64,000 nucleotides of DNA from Euborellia annulipes (Eukaryota; Arthropoda; Insecta; Dermaptera; Anisolabididae), in the NCBI GenBank assembly GCA_023213315.1, contig JAKCPI010012695.1, positions 109,403-173,402 of the forward strand, written 5' to 3'. Every line of letters begins with the position of its first letter. Position 1 is the stretch's first letter. The notes below the pieces were generated by a model that was not told the DNA's origin, did not search any database, and worked only from the letters and a program-made list of their open reading frames with translations. Positions 40,201 to 47,292 of this stretch are shown piece by piece. The translations under genes were made by a program, and so were the position numbers.

Positions 40201-40874
40201 TCGCCCCTGAACCCCCTTAAATCTACAATCCTGGGTGTCATAAACTAAAAAAAAAAACTTAGGGTTGGGGGGCGTATTATTATGTTGCCCCAGGACCCGT
40301 CAATTCCCTCTGCTTATACGTTTATTATTTACTCACTTTCGTTTTTCGGATTTATCTTTCTATTTATTATGTCTAATTCGGCCACAAAATGAGGAAAAGT
40401 CACAAACAGAACCTTTAAAAGGAGCAATTTTACCTTTGGACAGCTTCGAGTTGTACTTTGGTATATTCAGCTTCTGTCTCTGACGTTGGCTTATTATTCA
40501 TCTCTTCTCTTTTAACTAAAAACATCAATATAATTAATATTAAAATCGAGAGACGGGGGCGGGGCGTGGGGGGGCGATTTACTTGAAGATTTTCTCCTTT
40601 TTGGCGCAGTCTCTTCCTGTTCTGTTGCTTTGTTATTTTGTTGTTGAGAATTTATTGTTTCTAAAAGATCTGAAAATGAAATTTGTTTTGATTAATTATT
40701 AAATTAAAACAGAGAAAGAGAGAGATGATGAATGAATTTACCTTTAGCCTTTTGTGTTGGGTATAATTTCTCAGCTTTAAGTAAAAATCTTAGAGCTTTC
40801 TCTTTATTACCCGCAGCAATTGCTTGTTCAGCTATTCGAATACATTTACCAGCATCTTCTTTATTCTCTTCCAT
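22595..40874 (-). CDS. DNAJB12: DNAJB12/DNAJB14-type ER-membrane J-domain co-chaperone, complete, nine exons
   Basis: Minus-strand exons: 40874-40742, 40669-40583, 40515-40434, 39465-39320, 34561-34445, 28795-28674, 28599-28484, 25378-25215, 22704-22595. They total 1,077 nt, every splice phase closes, and the protein is 358 aa (vertebrate homologues are about 375-380). Order: N-terminal region ([20 protein letters not shown]), J domain about 101-170 with HPD at 135-137, a QR-rich linker, [10 protein letters not shown], one membrane helix (about 235-257), then the DUF1977 domain ([20 protein letters not shown]) to the C-terminus. Family members stimulate Hsp70 on the cytosolic face of the ER and act in ERAD. 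The start is the first ATG of the conserved N-terminus. DNAJB12 and DNAJB14 cannot be told apart here; a single invertebrate orthologue is likely. Introns hold nested transposons. A CRE site lies 282 bp upstream of the ATG. Confidence 0.95.
22868..23400. mobile_element. hAT-type element with 8-bp TSD, itself carrying another element
   Basis: Ends are CAACGGTTCCCAACC and, on the complement, CAGCGGTTCCCAACC. TSD is CTTTAGAG at 22860-22867 and 23401-23408. Directly after the right TSD another CAACGGTTCCCAA begins (23409), a stub of a second insertion or an excision scar. It sits in DNAJ intron 8. Confidence 0.9.
22955..23306. mobile_element. TAGG-ended element with 8-bp TSD nested in the hAT element
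   Basis: Left end is TAGGAACCGACCGAATATTC; the right end complement starts TAGGCTCCGACCGGAAC. TSD is ATAATTTT at 22947-22954 and 23307-23314. The same family is at 50553-51009. The interior is rich in CCGAAA/TTTCGG. hAT-like by TSD length. Confidence 0.87.
23753..24674 (+). mobile_element. Mariner transposon with internal deletion
   Basis: Inverted ends CCAGGTCTGTGCATCGAAAA and complement lie between TA dinucleotides (23751-23752, 24675-24676). At 922 bp it is shorter than the usual 1.3 kb. Two broken transposase pieces remain (23894-24307 and 24252-24503). Confidence 0.92.
23894..24503 (+). pseudogene. Mariner transposase, internally deleted and frame-broken
   Basis: The first piece (23894-24307) has the paired helix-turn-helix region ([54 protein letters not shown]). 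The second piece (24252-24503, another frame) has the second and third acidic catalytic blocks ([11 protein letters not shown] and [16 protein letters not shown]). The block with the first catalytic aspartate is missing, and the junction lies near 24240. It cannot encode an active enzyme. It lies in sense-opposite orientation in DNAJ intron 8. Confidence 0.9.
24681..24997. repeat. Foldback element next to the mariner, with hammerhead-like cores
   Basis: Outer arms GTTTTCGGAGAAAAATACAC and complement are nearly identical over about 60 bp. The inner end of each arm, read outward, has CTGAAGA, a stem and GAAAT (left, minus strand, about 24772-24745: CTGAAGATTGCGTAGGCAA; right, plus strand, about 24929-24945). 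Confidence 0.82.
25508..25546. repeat. (TA)n microsatellite
   Basis: An uninterrupted (TA)n run of about 38 bp abuts the palindromic element at 25551. Similar shorter (TA)n runs occur at more than a dozen places in the window. Confidence 0.95.
25551..25804. mobile_element. Palindromic MITE (family P2), copy 1
   Basis: GGACCCTGTTATGCAATGGT and its complement form the ends. Inner segments (GTGTCAAAGAC, TTTCAAATGC, TGTTACTTGCACAATTGACA) are shared with 34660-34909 and the half-copy near 44504-44640. Confidence 0.85.
25806..26814. mobile_element. TIR element of about 1 kb in DNAJ intron 7
   Basis: Ends ATATGAGTCGTCCATTTCC and, inverted, GGAAACGGACGACTCATAT. The interior repeats short motifs such as CCAAAACTTGCTAATTACC. 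It contains the P1 MITE at 26331-26537. No transposase was recognised. Confidence 0.7.
26331..26537. mobile_element. Palindromic TA-inserted MITE (P1), copy 2
   Basis: CAGTGAGGGAGAATATTAAG to the complement of CAGTGAGGGACAATATTAAG, bounded by TA on both sides. Confidence 0.92.
26846..28440 (-). pseudogene. Decayed IS630-Tc1/mariner-type transposon, minus strand
   Basis: The 3' end is CAGGGTTTTTCGTTAAGAGC (plus strand left). Minus-strand fragments in several frames match the family: [24 protein letters not shown] (helix-turn-helix region), LWRIF, then [10 protein letters not shown] and [16 protein letters not shown] (C-terminal catalytic region). Many stops and frameshifts are present. A TTAA-flanked element (26890-27678) interrupts its 3' part. 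Confidence 0.62.
26890..27678. mobile_element. piggyBac-like non-autonomous element (TTAA TSD)
   Basis: Terminal inverted repeat GGTTGTTCGGA at both ends. TTAA at 26886-26889 and 27679-27682. The 789-bp interior has no recognised coding. It lies inside the decayed mariner-type element. Confidence 0.82.
29040..29200. repeat. Short inverted repeat with hammerhead-like half sites
   Basis: CGACGTTTCGGTTGCCAATC at the left and GATTGGCGACCGAAACG at the right face each other about 60 bp apart. Each carries the GAAAC side of the recurring motif read outward; the CTGANGA side is degraded (TTGAAGG, CCGACGA). Confidence 0.6.
29279..29718 (+). repeat. 440-bp direct repeat, copy 1 (other copy 39779-40220)
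   Basis: It is nearly identical to the copy 10.5 kb away in another intron of the same gene, from TGTTATTATATATTATGTATC to TGAACCCCCTTAA. The second half has an internal inverted pair AGATTATTGGGACA / TGTCCCAATAATCT. The 3' border abuts the end of a P1 MITE (TATTGTCCCTCACTG, 29719-29733). Confidence 0.88.
30627..30856 (+). mobile_element. SINE S1 split from its poly-A by a TTAA element
   Basis: GCCCTAGGGCTTGGTGTAGT, B box GCGGGTTCGGACCCCAGG and the standard body run to GTGTGTGTTAA. The A tail resumes at 31247 after the 385-bp insertion. Confidence 0.88.
30861..31245. mobile_element. TTAA-inserted MITE (piggyBac-type) in the SINE tail
   Basis: Ends GGTGCGCGTC and complement GACGCGCACC. TTAA at 30857-30860 and 31246-31249. 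It is inserted exactly where the SINE tail begins, so the order of events is clear. Confidence 0.88.
31316..31715 (+). repeat. Family A repeat, 5' part
   Basis: Runs from ATTTTTTGTGTGTCGACATA through ACCATGGCAACCATTTCTCC and AAAGTACTAGTACTTTTTAG to CTAGCTCAATTCCTTCA. The (CA)n and terminal hairpin are missing. Confidence 0.8.
32895..33035. repeat. Inverted repeat in DNAJ intron 4
   Basis: TTTGGTTTTCTCATTTGAGAATGAAAC-type left arm (about 32904-32930) faces its complement ending AAAACCAAAGAGAG near 33030. A short ORF across it is an accident of the palindrome. Confidence 0.65.
33319..33410 (+). ncRNA. Hammerhead-ribozyme-like motif
   Basis: CTGAAGA (33339-33345), one extra U, stem II GGC..GCC (33347-33349 / 33362-33364), GAAA (33365-33368). 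A possible stem III pairs CGUU (33369-33372) with AGCG (33393-33396) and is followed by UU, the expected position of a cleavage site. The extra nucleotide before stem II is not canonical, so self-cleavage is unproven. Confidence 0.45.
33675..34290 (-). repeat. Family A repeat, nearly full, minus
   Basis: On the minus strand it runs from the end hairpin (ATCTGGTGTGACTGCTCGCA / CACACCAGAT around 34220-34285) through the body to GACATGGTCTGTCTG and the ACTTTCTCTC/(TA)n/GAGAAAGTA end hairpin at 33675-33730. Confidence 0.83.
34660..34909. mobile_element. Palindromic MITE (P2), copy 2
   Basis: Ends GGACTCTGTTATGCATTAGT and the inverted form ending ATGCGTAACAGGGTG. It shares the interior with 25551-25804. 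It lies 98 bp from exon 5 of the DNAJ gene. Confidence 0.8.
35733..35811. repeat. Perfect 31-bp-arm hairpin
   Basis: Arms ATGCGAAGATAAGTTTTCTC (first 20 of 31 bp) and its exact complement flank a 17-nt loop. No mismatch was seen. It follows an ACACCCC(TA)n transposon-like end. It could be a recently formed foldback. No terminator T-run is present. Confidence 0.85.
35964..36171. mobile_element. Palindromic TA-inserted MITE (P1), copy 3
   Basis: CAGTGAGGGACAATATTAAG and exact complement at the ends, with TA at 35962-35963 and 36172-36173. It is the cleanest copy of the family. Confidence 0.93.
36420..36452 (-). ncRNA. Hammerhead-like motif in left foldback arm
   Basis: The minus strand reads CTGAGGA, U, GGC, loop, GCC, GAAAT. 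The mirror copy at 39178-39210 keeps the stem and GAAA but has CAGAGGA for the first box. The canonical C of GAAAC is T here. Confidence 0.35.
36613..37447 (+). mobile_element. Non-autonomous Helitron-like element
   Basis: It begins TCTATATATATAATAATTGC after an A and contains repeated GTCCGTCCGTCTGTCCGTC. It ends with a GC-rich hairpin (GCCCGCCGAAGGCGGGC), then GCGCGGCTAG followed by T. 5'-TC and 3'-hairpin-CTAG inserted between A and T are Helitron hallmarks. No Rep/helicase ORF. A SINE is nested at 36946-37229. Confidence 0.75.
36946..37229 (+). mobile_element. SINE S1, full length with TSD
   Basis: GCCCTCGGGGCATGGCGTAG (A-box region), GCGGGTTCGGACCCCAGG (B box), the family body, a GTGTGTGTGAGTGTG tract and a poly-A of about 28. 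Target duplication ATAATTAAGAA at 36935-36945 and 37230-37240. It is the best copy for defining the family. Confidence 0.93.
37525..37611 (-). ncRNA. Hammerhead-ribozyme-like motif, most complete copy
   Basis: Minus strand: CTGACGA (37596-37590), extra U, stem II GGCU..GGCC with a 6-nt loop, GAAA (37574-37571). Stem III pairs CCAG (37570-37567) with CTGG (37552-37549), then UC (37548-37547) as a potential cleavage site. The flanking strands can pair as stem I (GGC with GUC, then A/T-rich pairs). The one extra base between CTGACGA and stem II departs from the classic core. Confidence 0.5.
37851..38877. mobile_element. TIR DNA element of about 1 kb
   Basis: Ends TTATATGGACCGTTTATTTT and the complement (…AATAAACGGTCCATATAA), continuing inward as GAAAGTGGTGTAAGTCCA. 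The motif GGACTTACACCA recurs at 38060 and 38669. A G-rich tract lies at 38541-38560. No coding was recognised. Confidence 0.82.
39320..39465 (-). CDS. DNAJB12: DNAJB12/14 exon 4: J domain with HPD
   Basis: It encodes [20 protein letters not shown], then [20 protein letters not shown] and GADEAFK. Helix II, the HPD loop and the start of helix III are all intact. Acceptor is tttAG before GGTAAA; donor is GTGAAC after TTCAAAG. The J domain is completed by exon 5 ([19 protein letters not shown]). Confidence 0.95.
39779..40220 (+). repeat. 440-bp direct repeat, copy 2
   Basis: Same orientation and nearly the same sequence as 29279-29718, ending GAACCCCCTTAA. It lies in DNAJ intron 3. Confidence 0.88.
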
Positions 40875-41155
40875 CTTAATTTTTAAATAAAATAAAAGTA
40901 AAAGTTTATATAAAATATTCAATTACACAAATAATCAATAACAACTTCCTATATATATATATAAGTAAACGTTTTTAAAATAAAATGACTACAAATAACC
41001 GAACGATTTGGATTGCATCATTTTTTTAATTATTAAATAAAAAAAATGTAGAATACGTGGTTAAAAGAGAAAGAGATATTGAGAGGAAAAATAAAAATGT
41101 CTATAAGGATGAGTTATTAAAATACCATTTTGCAAAAGCAATGGCGTCAGCCGAG

Positions 41156-41163
41156 TGACGTCA
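41156..41163. promoter_or_regulatory. Consensus CRE/ATF site upstream of DNAJB12/14
   Basis: A perfect TGACGTCA palindrome in GAGTGACGTCACGGC, 282 bp upstream of the DNAJ ATG, inside the only GC-rich patch of the region. CREB/ATF factors bind this octamer. A regulatory role here is inferred. Confidence 0.5.
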
Positions 41164-41429
41164 CGGCTCACAGGACCTCGTTGCTCGGCTTAGCGATTCG
41201 AGCGCCTCTTGGCGGCCATAAATACAACTATTTAAAAATGGAAATTCCACCCTGGGAAATTCTTTTAAATTGCCTTTTTTTTTTAATTGGCATTTCGGCA
41301 TCTGAGGCTATTTCTATCTGATTGTCGTTATTTATAATTATATTGATTAATAAAAACATTAAAAAACCTTAATATAGGTTTTATTTAACAAAAATTCAGC
41401 ATTAATGAGTATAAACCAGGGAGGTATAA

Positions 41430-41790
41430 ACAATATTACTTCGCCCCCCCCCTAGCCCCCCAGCTGGCTGCGGTAGACCCTCGCCTTTTCTAAATTATGA
41501 AAAAAAATTATCATTACTATATTCCAATCCAGTGCCTACTTGAAGATTTGTTTACATTCAAAGAATACATAAATGCTTCTCTATACATTTCCTATAGGAA
41601 AAATCTTAACTTTGGGAATTAATAACTCAAAAAGTTATATGAATTTCGGGATGAAAATAATTTTCCTGTAATCCCTTGAAGGTCCTCTTTAAGCATAAAA
41701 AAAAAATTTGGTTTCGAAATTTGACTTTATTATCTGAGATTCTGTTCTAAATAAATTATAAAATTAAATAAAATTTTAATAAATATGCAG
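41430..41790 (-). mobile_element. Fragment related to the Helitron at 36613
   Basis: The minus strand shares the Helitron's interior (AACTTTTTGAGTTATTAATT, CCTATAGGAAATGTATAGAG, CAAATCTTCAAGTAGGCACT) and its GC-rich 3' portion (GGCGAGGGTCTACCGCAGCC). Ends are not preserved. Confidence 0.7.
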
Positions 41791-41907
41791 TTTAGAAACT
41801 AAAATAATACAAAAGAGCGACACTTGTTTGTCGCCTCCGTGACAAGTGATTTTTGGCGCGCGCCCCTTCACATGAGGTATAAAAAAGTTAAAAAAAAAAA
41901 AAAAAAA

Positions 41908-43233
41908 GTGCAGGAGATGGGTTTGAACTCGCGCAAGTTTGATTAAGTGAGGATGAAAAAAATATCTCTACCGCCTTACCCATTCAGCCAAATGAGATTT
42001 TAATTACCGTTGAAAAAATAAGCCATATCAGAAGTATTGAATAAAAGGCGAATTAAAAAAAAATTTAATATTGCACATATGATATATCATTTTTTAGTAT
42101 ATTTTATGCAGATTAATAATTTATAATCAGAATTTCAATAGCATGATTAGTTTTCAAATAATTCAATAGGACAAACGTCAGATTGTTTATGCCTTTATGT
42201 AATTAAACCAAAAACTCTATCTAACATATGATACATGTCATTAATTCTCGAATTCCCCCTGATTTCAAATAACTAAACCCCTTTTAATTATATGATCTAA
42301 TTTGGGAGTTATTGGCGATCAAAGTTGATGTCATTAAGGTCGAAAATATAAGACTATTTTCGACCTTAATGACATCAACACTCAATTCTATATATTATCG
42401 AAAAAGCTTATTTAGCATTGTCTGATTAAAACCAAATTTTTACCAGAGATTTATAATTAAATAATGAGTTTTTTTCTAAAGTTTCATTGAGATTGGTAAA
42501 GAGATAAATAAAATATTGACTATTTTGTAAATTGAGTTTTAGAATTCGGGATCCCGGATGCGTAAAGAGAGCCGTCTATGAACCGGCTCTAGGCTTATAT
42601 CTGAGATCCCAAATTCTAAAACTCAATTTACAAAATAGTCAATATTTTATTTATTTCTTTACCAATCTCAATGAAACTTTAGAAAAAAACTCATTATTTA
42701 ATTATAAATCTCTGGTAAAAATTTGGTTTTAATCGGACAATGCTAAATAAGCTTTTTCGATAATATATAGAATTGAGTGTTGATGTCATTAAGATCGAAA
42801 ATAAGCGTAACTTTGATCGCCAATAACTCCCAAATTAGATCATTTCATTAAAAGGGGTTTAGTTATTTGAAATCAGGGGGAATTCAAGAATTAATGACAT
42901 GTATCATATGTTAGATAGAGTTTTTAGTTTAATTACATTAAGACATAAACAATCTGACGTTTGTCCATTGAATTATTTGAAAACTATCGATGCTATTGAA
43001 ATTCTGATTATAAATTATTAATCTGCATAAAATATACTAAAAAATGATATATCATATGTGCAATATTAAATATTTTTTAAATCGCCTTTTATTTCATGTT
43101 TCTTTTATGGCTTATTTTTTCTTAAAAAAATTAAATAAAGTGTGGCTCAGGTGGTTAATTCGTCGACTAGAAATCTATATTTTTTTCCATTCTCACGTTA
43201 CCAATCTTCGCGAGTTCAAATCCACCTCCCGCA
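41908..43233. mobile_element. Giant (1.3 kb) palindrome with outward-facing tRNA-like ends
   Basis: Arms of about 0.6 kb match along their length: for example GTAAATTGAGTTTTAGAATT (42529-42548) and complement (42614-42633), GATAATATATAGAATTGAGT and complement, AATTATTAATCTGCATAAAA and complement. The apex is near 42583. The left arm has an extra local hairpin (about 42327-42379). Each outer end carries A-box-like (TGGCTCAGGTGG; TGGCTGAATGGG) and B-box-like (GAGTTCAAATCC; GAGTTCAAACCC) sequences and then an outer T run on the sense strand, pointing away from the centre. No protein gene was recognised inside. Confidence 0.88.
43139..43233 (+). other. tRNA-like pol III unit at right end of the giant palindrome
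   Basis: GTGTGGCTCAGGTGGTTAAT (A-box region) is followed by CGCGAGTTCAAATCCACCTC (T-arm/B box) and CGCA plus a T run. Spacing suits a tRNA with an extended middle, but the acceptor stem pairs poorly, so a tRNA-derived end is more likely than a working tRNA gene. The left mirror copy is 41908-41996 on minus. Confidence 0.5.
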
Positions 43234-44686
43234 TTTTTTTTTTTAAATCATATTATCAATTTCCTTTTATTTTTAATGCTAACTTATAATTTCATTTATC
43301 TGTCATTATAATTAGAGAAAGGATTTGAGGAATATAAATGTTTTGGTGTGTAAAAATATGAGTTTTGAGAAATCAACATTAAGTTTTTTGATTTAAATTG
43401 TTTTTATTAGATTATATATCATTTTTTTGTAATTGTGAAGTAAATACTGTAATTATGGAGATATTATAAATTATCTCTAAAAATATGACTAATTTAGAAG
43501 AAAGAAATAAAATATAAAAAATTATTTTTACAAAATTCTCTATGTGGATATATATTTGTAAAAAATGTTCAAAGTCCATTGACCCATGATTGAAAAATTT
43601 CTAAGTCCAATTATATTTGAAAAATGTTCAAAGTCTCTTTATATTTAATACTAGTAGCATAGAAACTTTTTATCAAAATCACATTCATCAATTTTAAATA
43701 GTATTAATATTTTAAAATTAAATACAAGTGATATCAAAATTTTCTCATCAATTAATTTCTGATTAAATGGTTGGAAACAGTAAATCAAAGTTATAATAAT
43801 GAAATAGACTTAATATTACGGCCACTTCAACCTAACCTAACCTAATATTATTTTTGTTGTTTTTCGAAATCGCACTATCCTCATCCTCATCTTCATTTTC
43901 ATTATCAGGAATAATATCAAAAATTAAATTTTGACTCTACGAATTCAGAGAAAATTTTCTCATTTTTCAAAAAAAAAATGATTTTTGTTTTTTAAGGGGA
44001 AAAAATATATATAATATTATTTGGTAAATAATTTTTATTGGTTGTTAAAATCCACTGGTTAAAACTCAATTAAACAATATTAATTTATTGTTAATTGGAA
44101 AAAAAATATATATATATATATAGTTCATAGAAAAAGATAGAAAAATTATAGAATTAGGCTAAAAGAAATTAAAAATGAATTATAATTTTGTAGGTTATGA
44201 AATATTGTATTAAATTTCAACAAATGGAATATAGTAATAGTGTATTGAATATATAAATTTGAAATAAATAAAATTAATATTTTCTTGAGTTATATTAAAT
44301 ACCTCTAAACAATAGGATACGGTGTTCATAATTGAAAATATTAGGGATAAACGCAACAATATATCTCAAGGTATAGTTGTTTACGATGTCTTGATTTGAC
44401 GCATAAATGAAAAATTGTTCTTTTCAAATTAAGTATTACGAAACAACATGTTAAGTACATAAATCATTATTGAAAAATGTAAAATCCTGCATTGAAATAT
44501 TGTAAAAATAATTTTATGCTTTTACATTAAAAATAAATTTTTTAGGACATATTTCATAAAAAATACTATTAATTAAAGCATTTGAAACAATATTCCATGC
44601 TTAACTCAATTTTGAATTTTTTGGTCTTTGACACACCATTGAATAAACGTTCAAATATTGGTTATGTTTAGTATTTGATTGTCGAG

Positions 44687-44694
44687 TGACGTCA
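44687..44694. promoter_or_regulatory. Consensus CRE/ATF site upstream of CCDC32-SPR
   Basis: TGACGTCA in CGAGTGACGTCACAC, 215 bp upstream of the CCDC32 ATG. It has the same GAGTGACGTCAC context as the site before the DNAJ gene. Confidence 0.45.
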
Positions 44695-44908
44695 CACAAG
44701 GCGGTATTTAATCACCTGACAGTCATATTAAATATGGAATTTTTTTTATTTTTTATTTTTATAAAACTCTCTAATTGTCATTTCGTTTATAAAATTTAAA
44801 TCTCCCGGGTTATTTGTATTTCTTTGAAAGGTAATTGAACTTTAATCTAATTTTTTTTTTTATTTTATCTCCAACTTTTTGCTCTCAATTCAATCAAGGT
44901 TAGAAAAA

Positions 44909-47292
44909 ATGAATCCTTGGCTGATCCAAGACAAGCAGCAACAACAGCAACAGTTATCAACAACATCGAGCGAACAACAACAACAACAAATTGAGGAGAC
45001 GACCAGACAACAGTTTGAAGATAATTTCCAACCACCTCTGCCAGACTCTAATGATTATTTAGCATCTTTAGGTTAGTATGTTCAAAAAAACAAATTCAAT
45101 TTCTCTTTTATTCACTCTTATTCAATAATCTTGATTTAAAAAAAGTGTCTATTTAATTTGTTTTTTTAGTTTTTATTATCTTGTAGGCTAATTAAAAAGA
45201 ACATCAGAAGTCCAAAGGTGATTTTATATATATATATATATATGCTCAGATGAAATGGAGAAATTAAATAATAATTATTCGTTCATTTCAATTTATTTGG
45301 TAATAAGAATCAATGGCGATATTACTAAAAAAATAAAAAGAAAGGTGTAGACACCCAATCTCCTATTTTATTTCTGCTTGTCATTTGGAAGGTTAAACTG
45401 TCAAATTTAAGATTTTAAAACGATCACAAGCAGCCATAGGATTATACAATATTATTACCAAATTATACAAAATAAAGCCTTTTTTGCTGAAATATCAAAA
45501 CATATTTTGTTTAACCCGAAAAGGCTTGAGAGAGATTCCTCTTGCAATCAATTCAAATCGTTCTAATTCCACTTTCAAACATATTTTATATCTTTGGGCA
45601 ATTCTATATTTTTGATCTGCAAGTTATGAAGGATATGTACAGGCAGAGGAAGTCCTGCTTCTGGCAGGAATGCAAGAGTTTTCTATTCAGGATCTTTTAT
45701 TAGAAATTGTGAACAAAAAGAGCAGTTTCGGCCAACATATGAGCCATCATCAGGCCTAGTATTTAAAATTGAATTTATCAATTGTAAGACTCACATGAAA
45801 ACAATTTTCTTTTTTATATACGAATATCATTTGGATATTAAGTTAATAAATATTTATTAAATTTTAGATTTATTGTCATCCAAACAGGTAGGGTTAATAT
45901 GAAAAAATCCTGAAAAATTGTCTAAAAGTGTATTGTAACATAATATAGAATGTTTTTTTTTCCAACTATTAATATGGGACTTTGTTTTGAATATTTGTTA
46001 ATTAAGATGTTATCATAAAAACGAAAATTGTTCTCACATTTGATAAATTCATTGTCTTTTTAAATATTAGGCCTGATGTTGATGGCCCCAATTGCTCTTT
46101 CTCTGCACTATTTCTAATAAAAGATCCTAAATAGAAATCTTTGTTTTTTTTTTTAAATTCCTGCCATCAAGAATCTGGCCAAGAAAAAACAAATTTGACA
46201 ACAAATTTTAAGTCAATCTTTATCCAAATCGCGACCTTCCTCAGGACAGTTGATAGGATTTGAGTCCGAAACGTCGGCGATTGAAATAACAAATGATTTT
46301 GTCATATTTGATTTCTGGCTGCTCATAATTATCAATTTTACAGCAACTTCCTCACCATTTTTAAGAAGAACACCAAGCAATATTATTTTAAAGAACGGGG
46401 GATTTAAAATTAAATCCAAATATTGAAAATGTTATTATCAAAGCCCGAGGTTCATCCCTTCCCTTAAAAGACTAAAATGTAGTAACTAAATGTCGTTTTC
46501 ATTAAATATATATATATATATGTTCATAAAAATGAATGTCCGTTTTTTATTGTTTTTTTCTTCTTCTGCATCTCACTGTAGTTAGACATCAGTCAAAACA
46601 CACATAAAGTTGATGAATTTTCAAAAATATTATATTATGTTCTAGCCAAAACCGAAAAACATGACAAGCTTTCAGCCATAATCAGAGATGTAGAGCGTAT
46701 ATATCTATAACTTCAAAAATCAAAGATGTAGAGCGTATATATCTATAACTTCCAAAATCAGAGATGTAGAGCGTATATATCTATAACTTCCAAAATCAGA
46801 GATGTAGAGCGTATATATCTTATATATATATAACTTCCAAAGAGCGTATATTGACAAAAAGTTTGGAGATTTAGTTATTTCATATATATATATATAAAGC
46901 CTCTGGTAAAATTAAAAACTAATAGACACATTTATATATGGGTAATAATCAATTCTCTTAAAATTTCTAATTTTGTTTATTTTTTTTTTTTTTTTTTTGC
47001 AGAAAGAAAATTGAAAAATCTCAAGAAAAAGCATTCAAGTAAAGATTTGGTGAAATCATTGGCTGAAAGGAAAGACGATTGTATGCTACGACTTTTAACT
47101 GAAAATTCAATAAAAACCAACGAACAAGATTTGAAATTAGATACGCCAATTAATAATAATCAAATTTTACGGATCATCTCACCAGAACAGGCAATCAATT
47201 TAGGCGAATTGGTTGAACTATTAAAAGCGGATCAATTGGCCCAAGTATTGGCAGCAGCAGCTGAAGAGGAAGAGCAAAAATGTGGAATTTGA
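44909..47292 (+). CDS. CCDC32: CCDC32 homologue (AP2 assembly/clathrin adaptor co-factor), two exons
   Basis: Exon 1 44909-45071 and exon 2 47003-47292 join in phase 1 (GTTAGT donor, T-run/TTGCAG acceptor) to give 150 aa. The joint creates DYLASLERKLKNLKKKHSSK, then DLVKSLAERKDDCMLRLL, which matches the conserved core of CCDC32 (YLASLEKKLRRIKG, SKDMLRTLAQAKKEC). A second block, ILRIISPEQ, resembles the later YLIPPES region. The N-terminus is glutamine-rich. CCDC32 is a small coiled-coil protein reported to help AP2 assembly and clathrin-mediated endocytosis. The ATG lies after AGAAAAA. Its TGA (47290-47292) falls inside the next ORF: the last 13 nt overlap SPR in another frame, so the two probably share an mRNA. 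Confidence 0.85.
45655..46180. repeat. Foldback element in the CCDC32 intron, with hammerhead-like core
   Basis: Arms about 45660-45755 and 46071-46175 are inverted: GCAGGAATGCAAGAGT, GATCTTTTATTAGAAAT and complements. The left arm on minus reads CTGATGA, U, GGCU..GGCC, GAAAC (45753-45724). The right arm has CTGATGT and a damaged remainder. A further motif copy (CTCAGGAC..GTCCGAAACGTC) lies just outside at 46231-46275. Confidence 0.78.
46680..46860 (+). repeat. Tandem repeat of about 42 bp in CCDC32 intron
   Basis: Four to five copies of AGATGTAGAGCGTATATATC plus TATAACTTCCAAAATC. The core AGATGTAG is the same as the motif scattered through the CLCA introns 40 kb away. Confidence 0.88.

Larger units (their letters stand above)
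40875..44908. other. Head-to-head intergenic region (DNAJB12/14 and CCDC32-SPR promoters)
   Basis: It holds two CRE sites, a Helitron-related fragment (41430-41790), the giant palindrome (41908-43233) and half of a P2 element (about 44504-44640). 43300-44500 is plain AT-rich DNA without recognised features apart from CCTAACCTAACCTAA at about 43831. The DNAJ promoter side (40875-41280) has a GC-richer stretch around 41140-41230. Confidence 0.7.

Noticed and set aside
41130..41321. 63-aa ORF upstream of the DNAJ gene
   Set aside because: It covers the GC-richer promoter patch with the CRE site; no similarity and on the opposite strand to the gene.
43831..43846. CCTAACCTAACCTAA, like the insect telomere repeat (TTAGG)n
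   Set aside because: Only about three units; too short to be a telomeric array and easily due to chance in AT-rich DNA.
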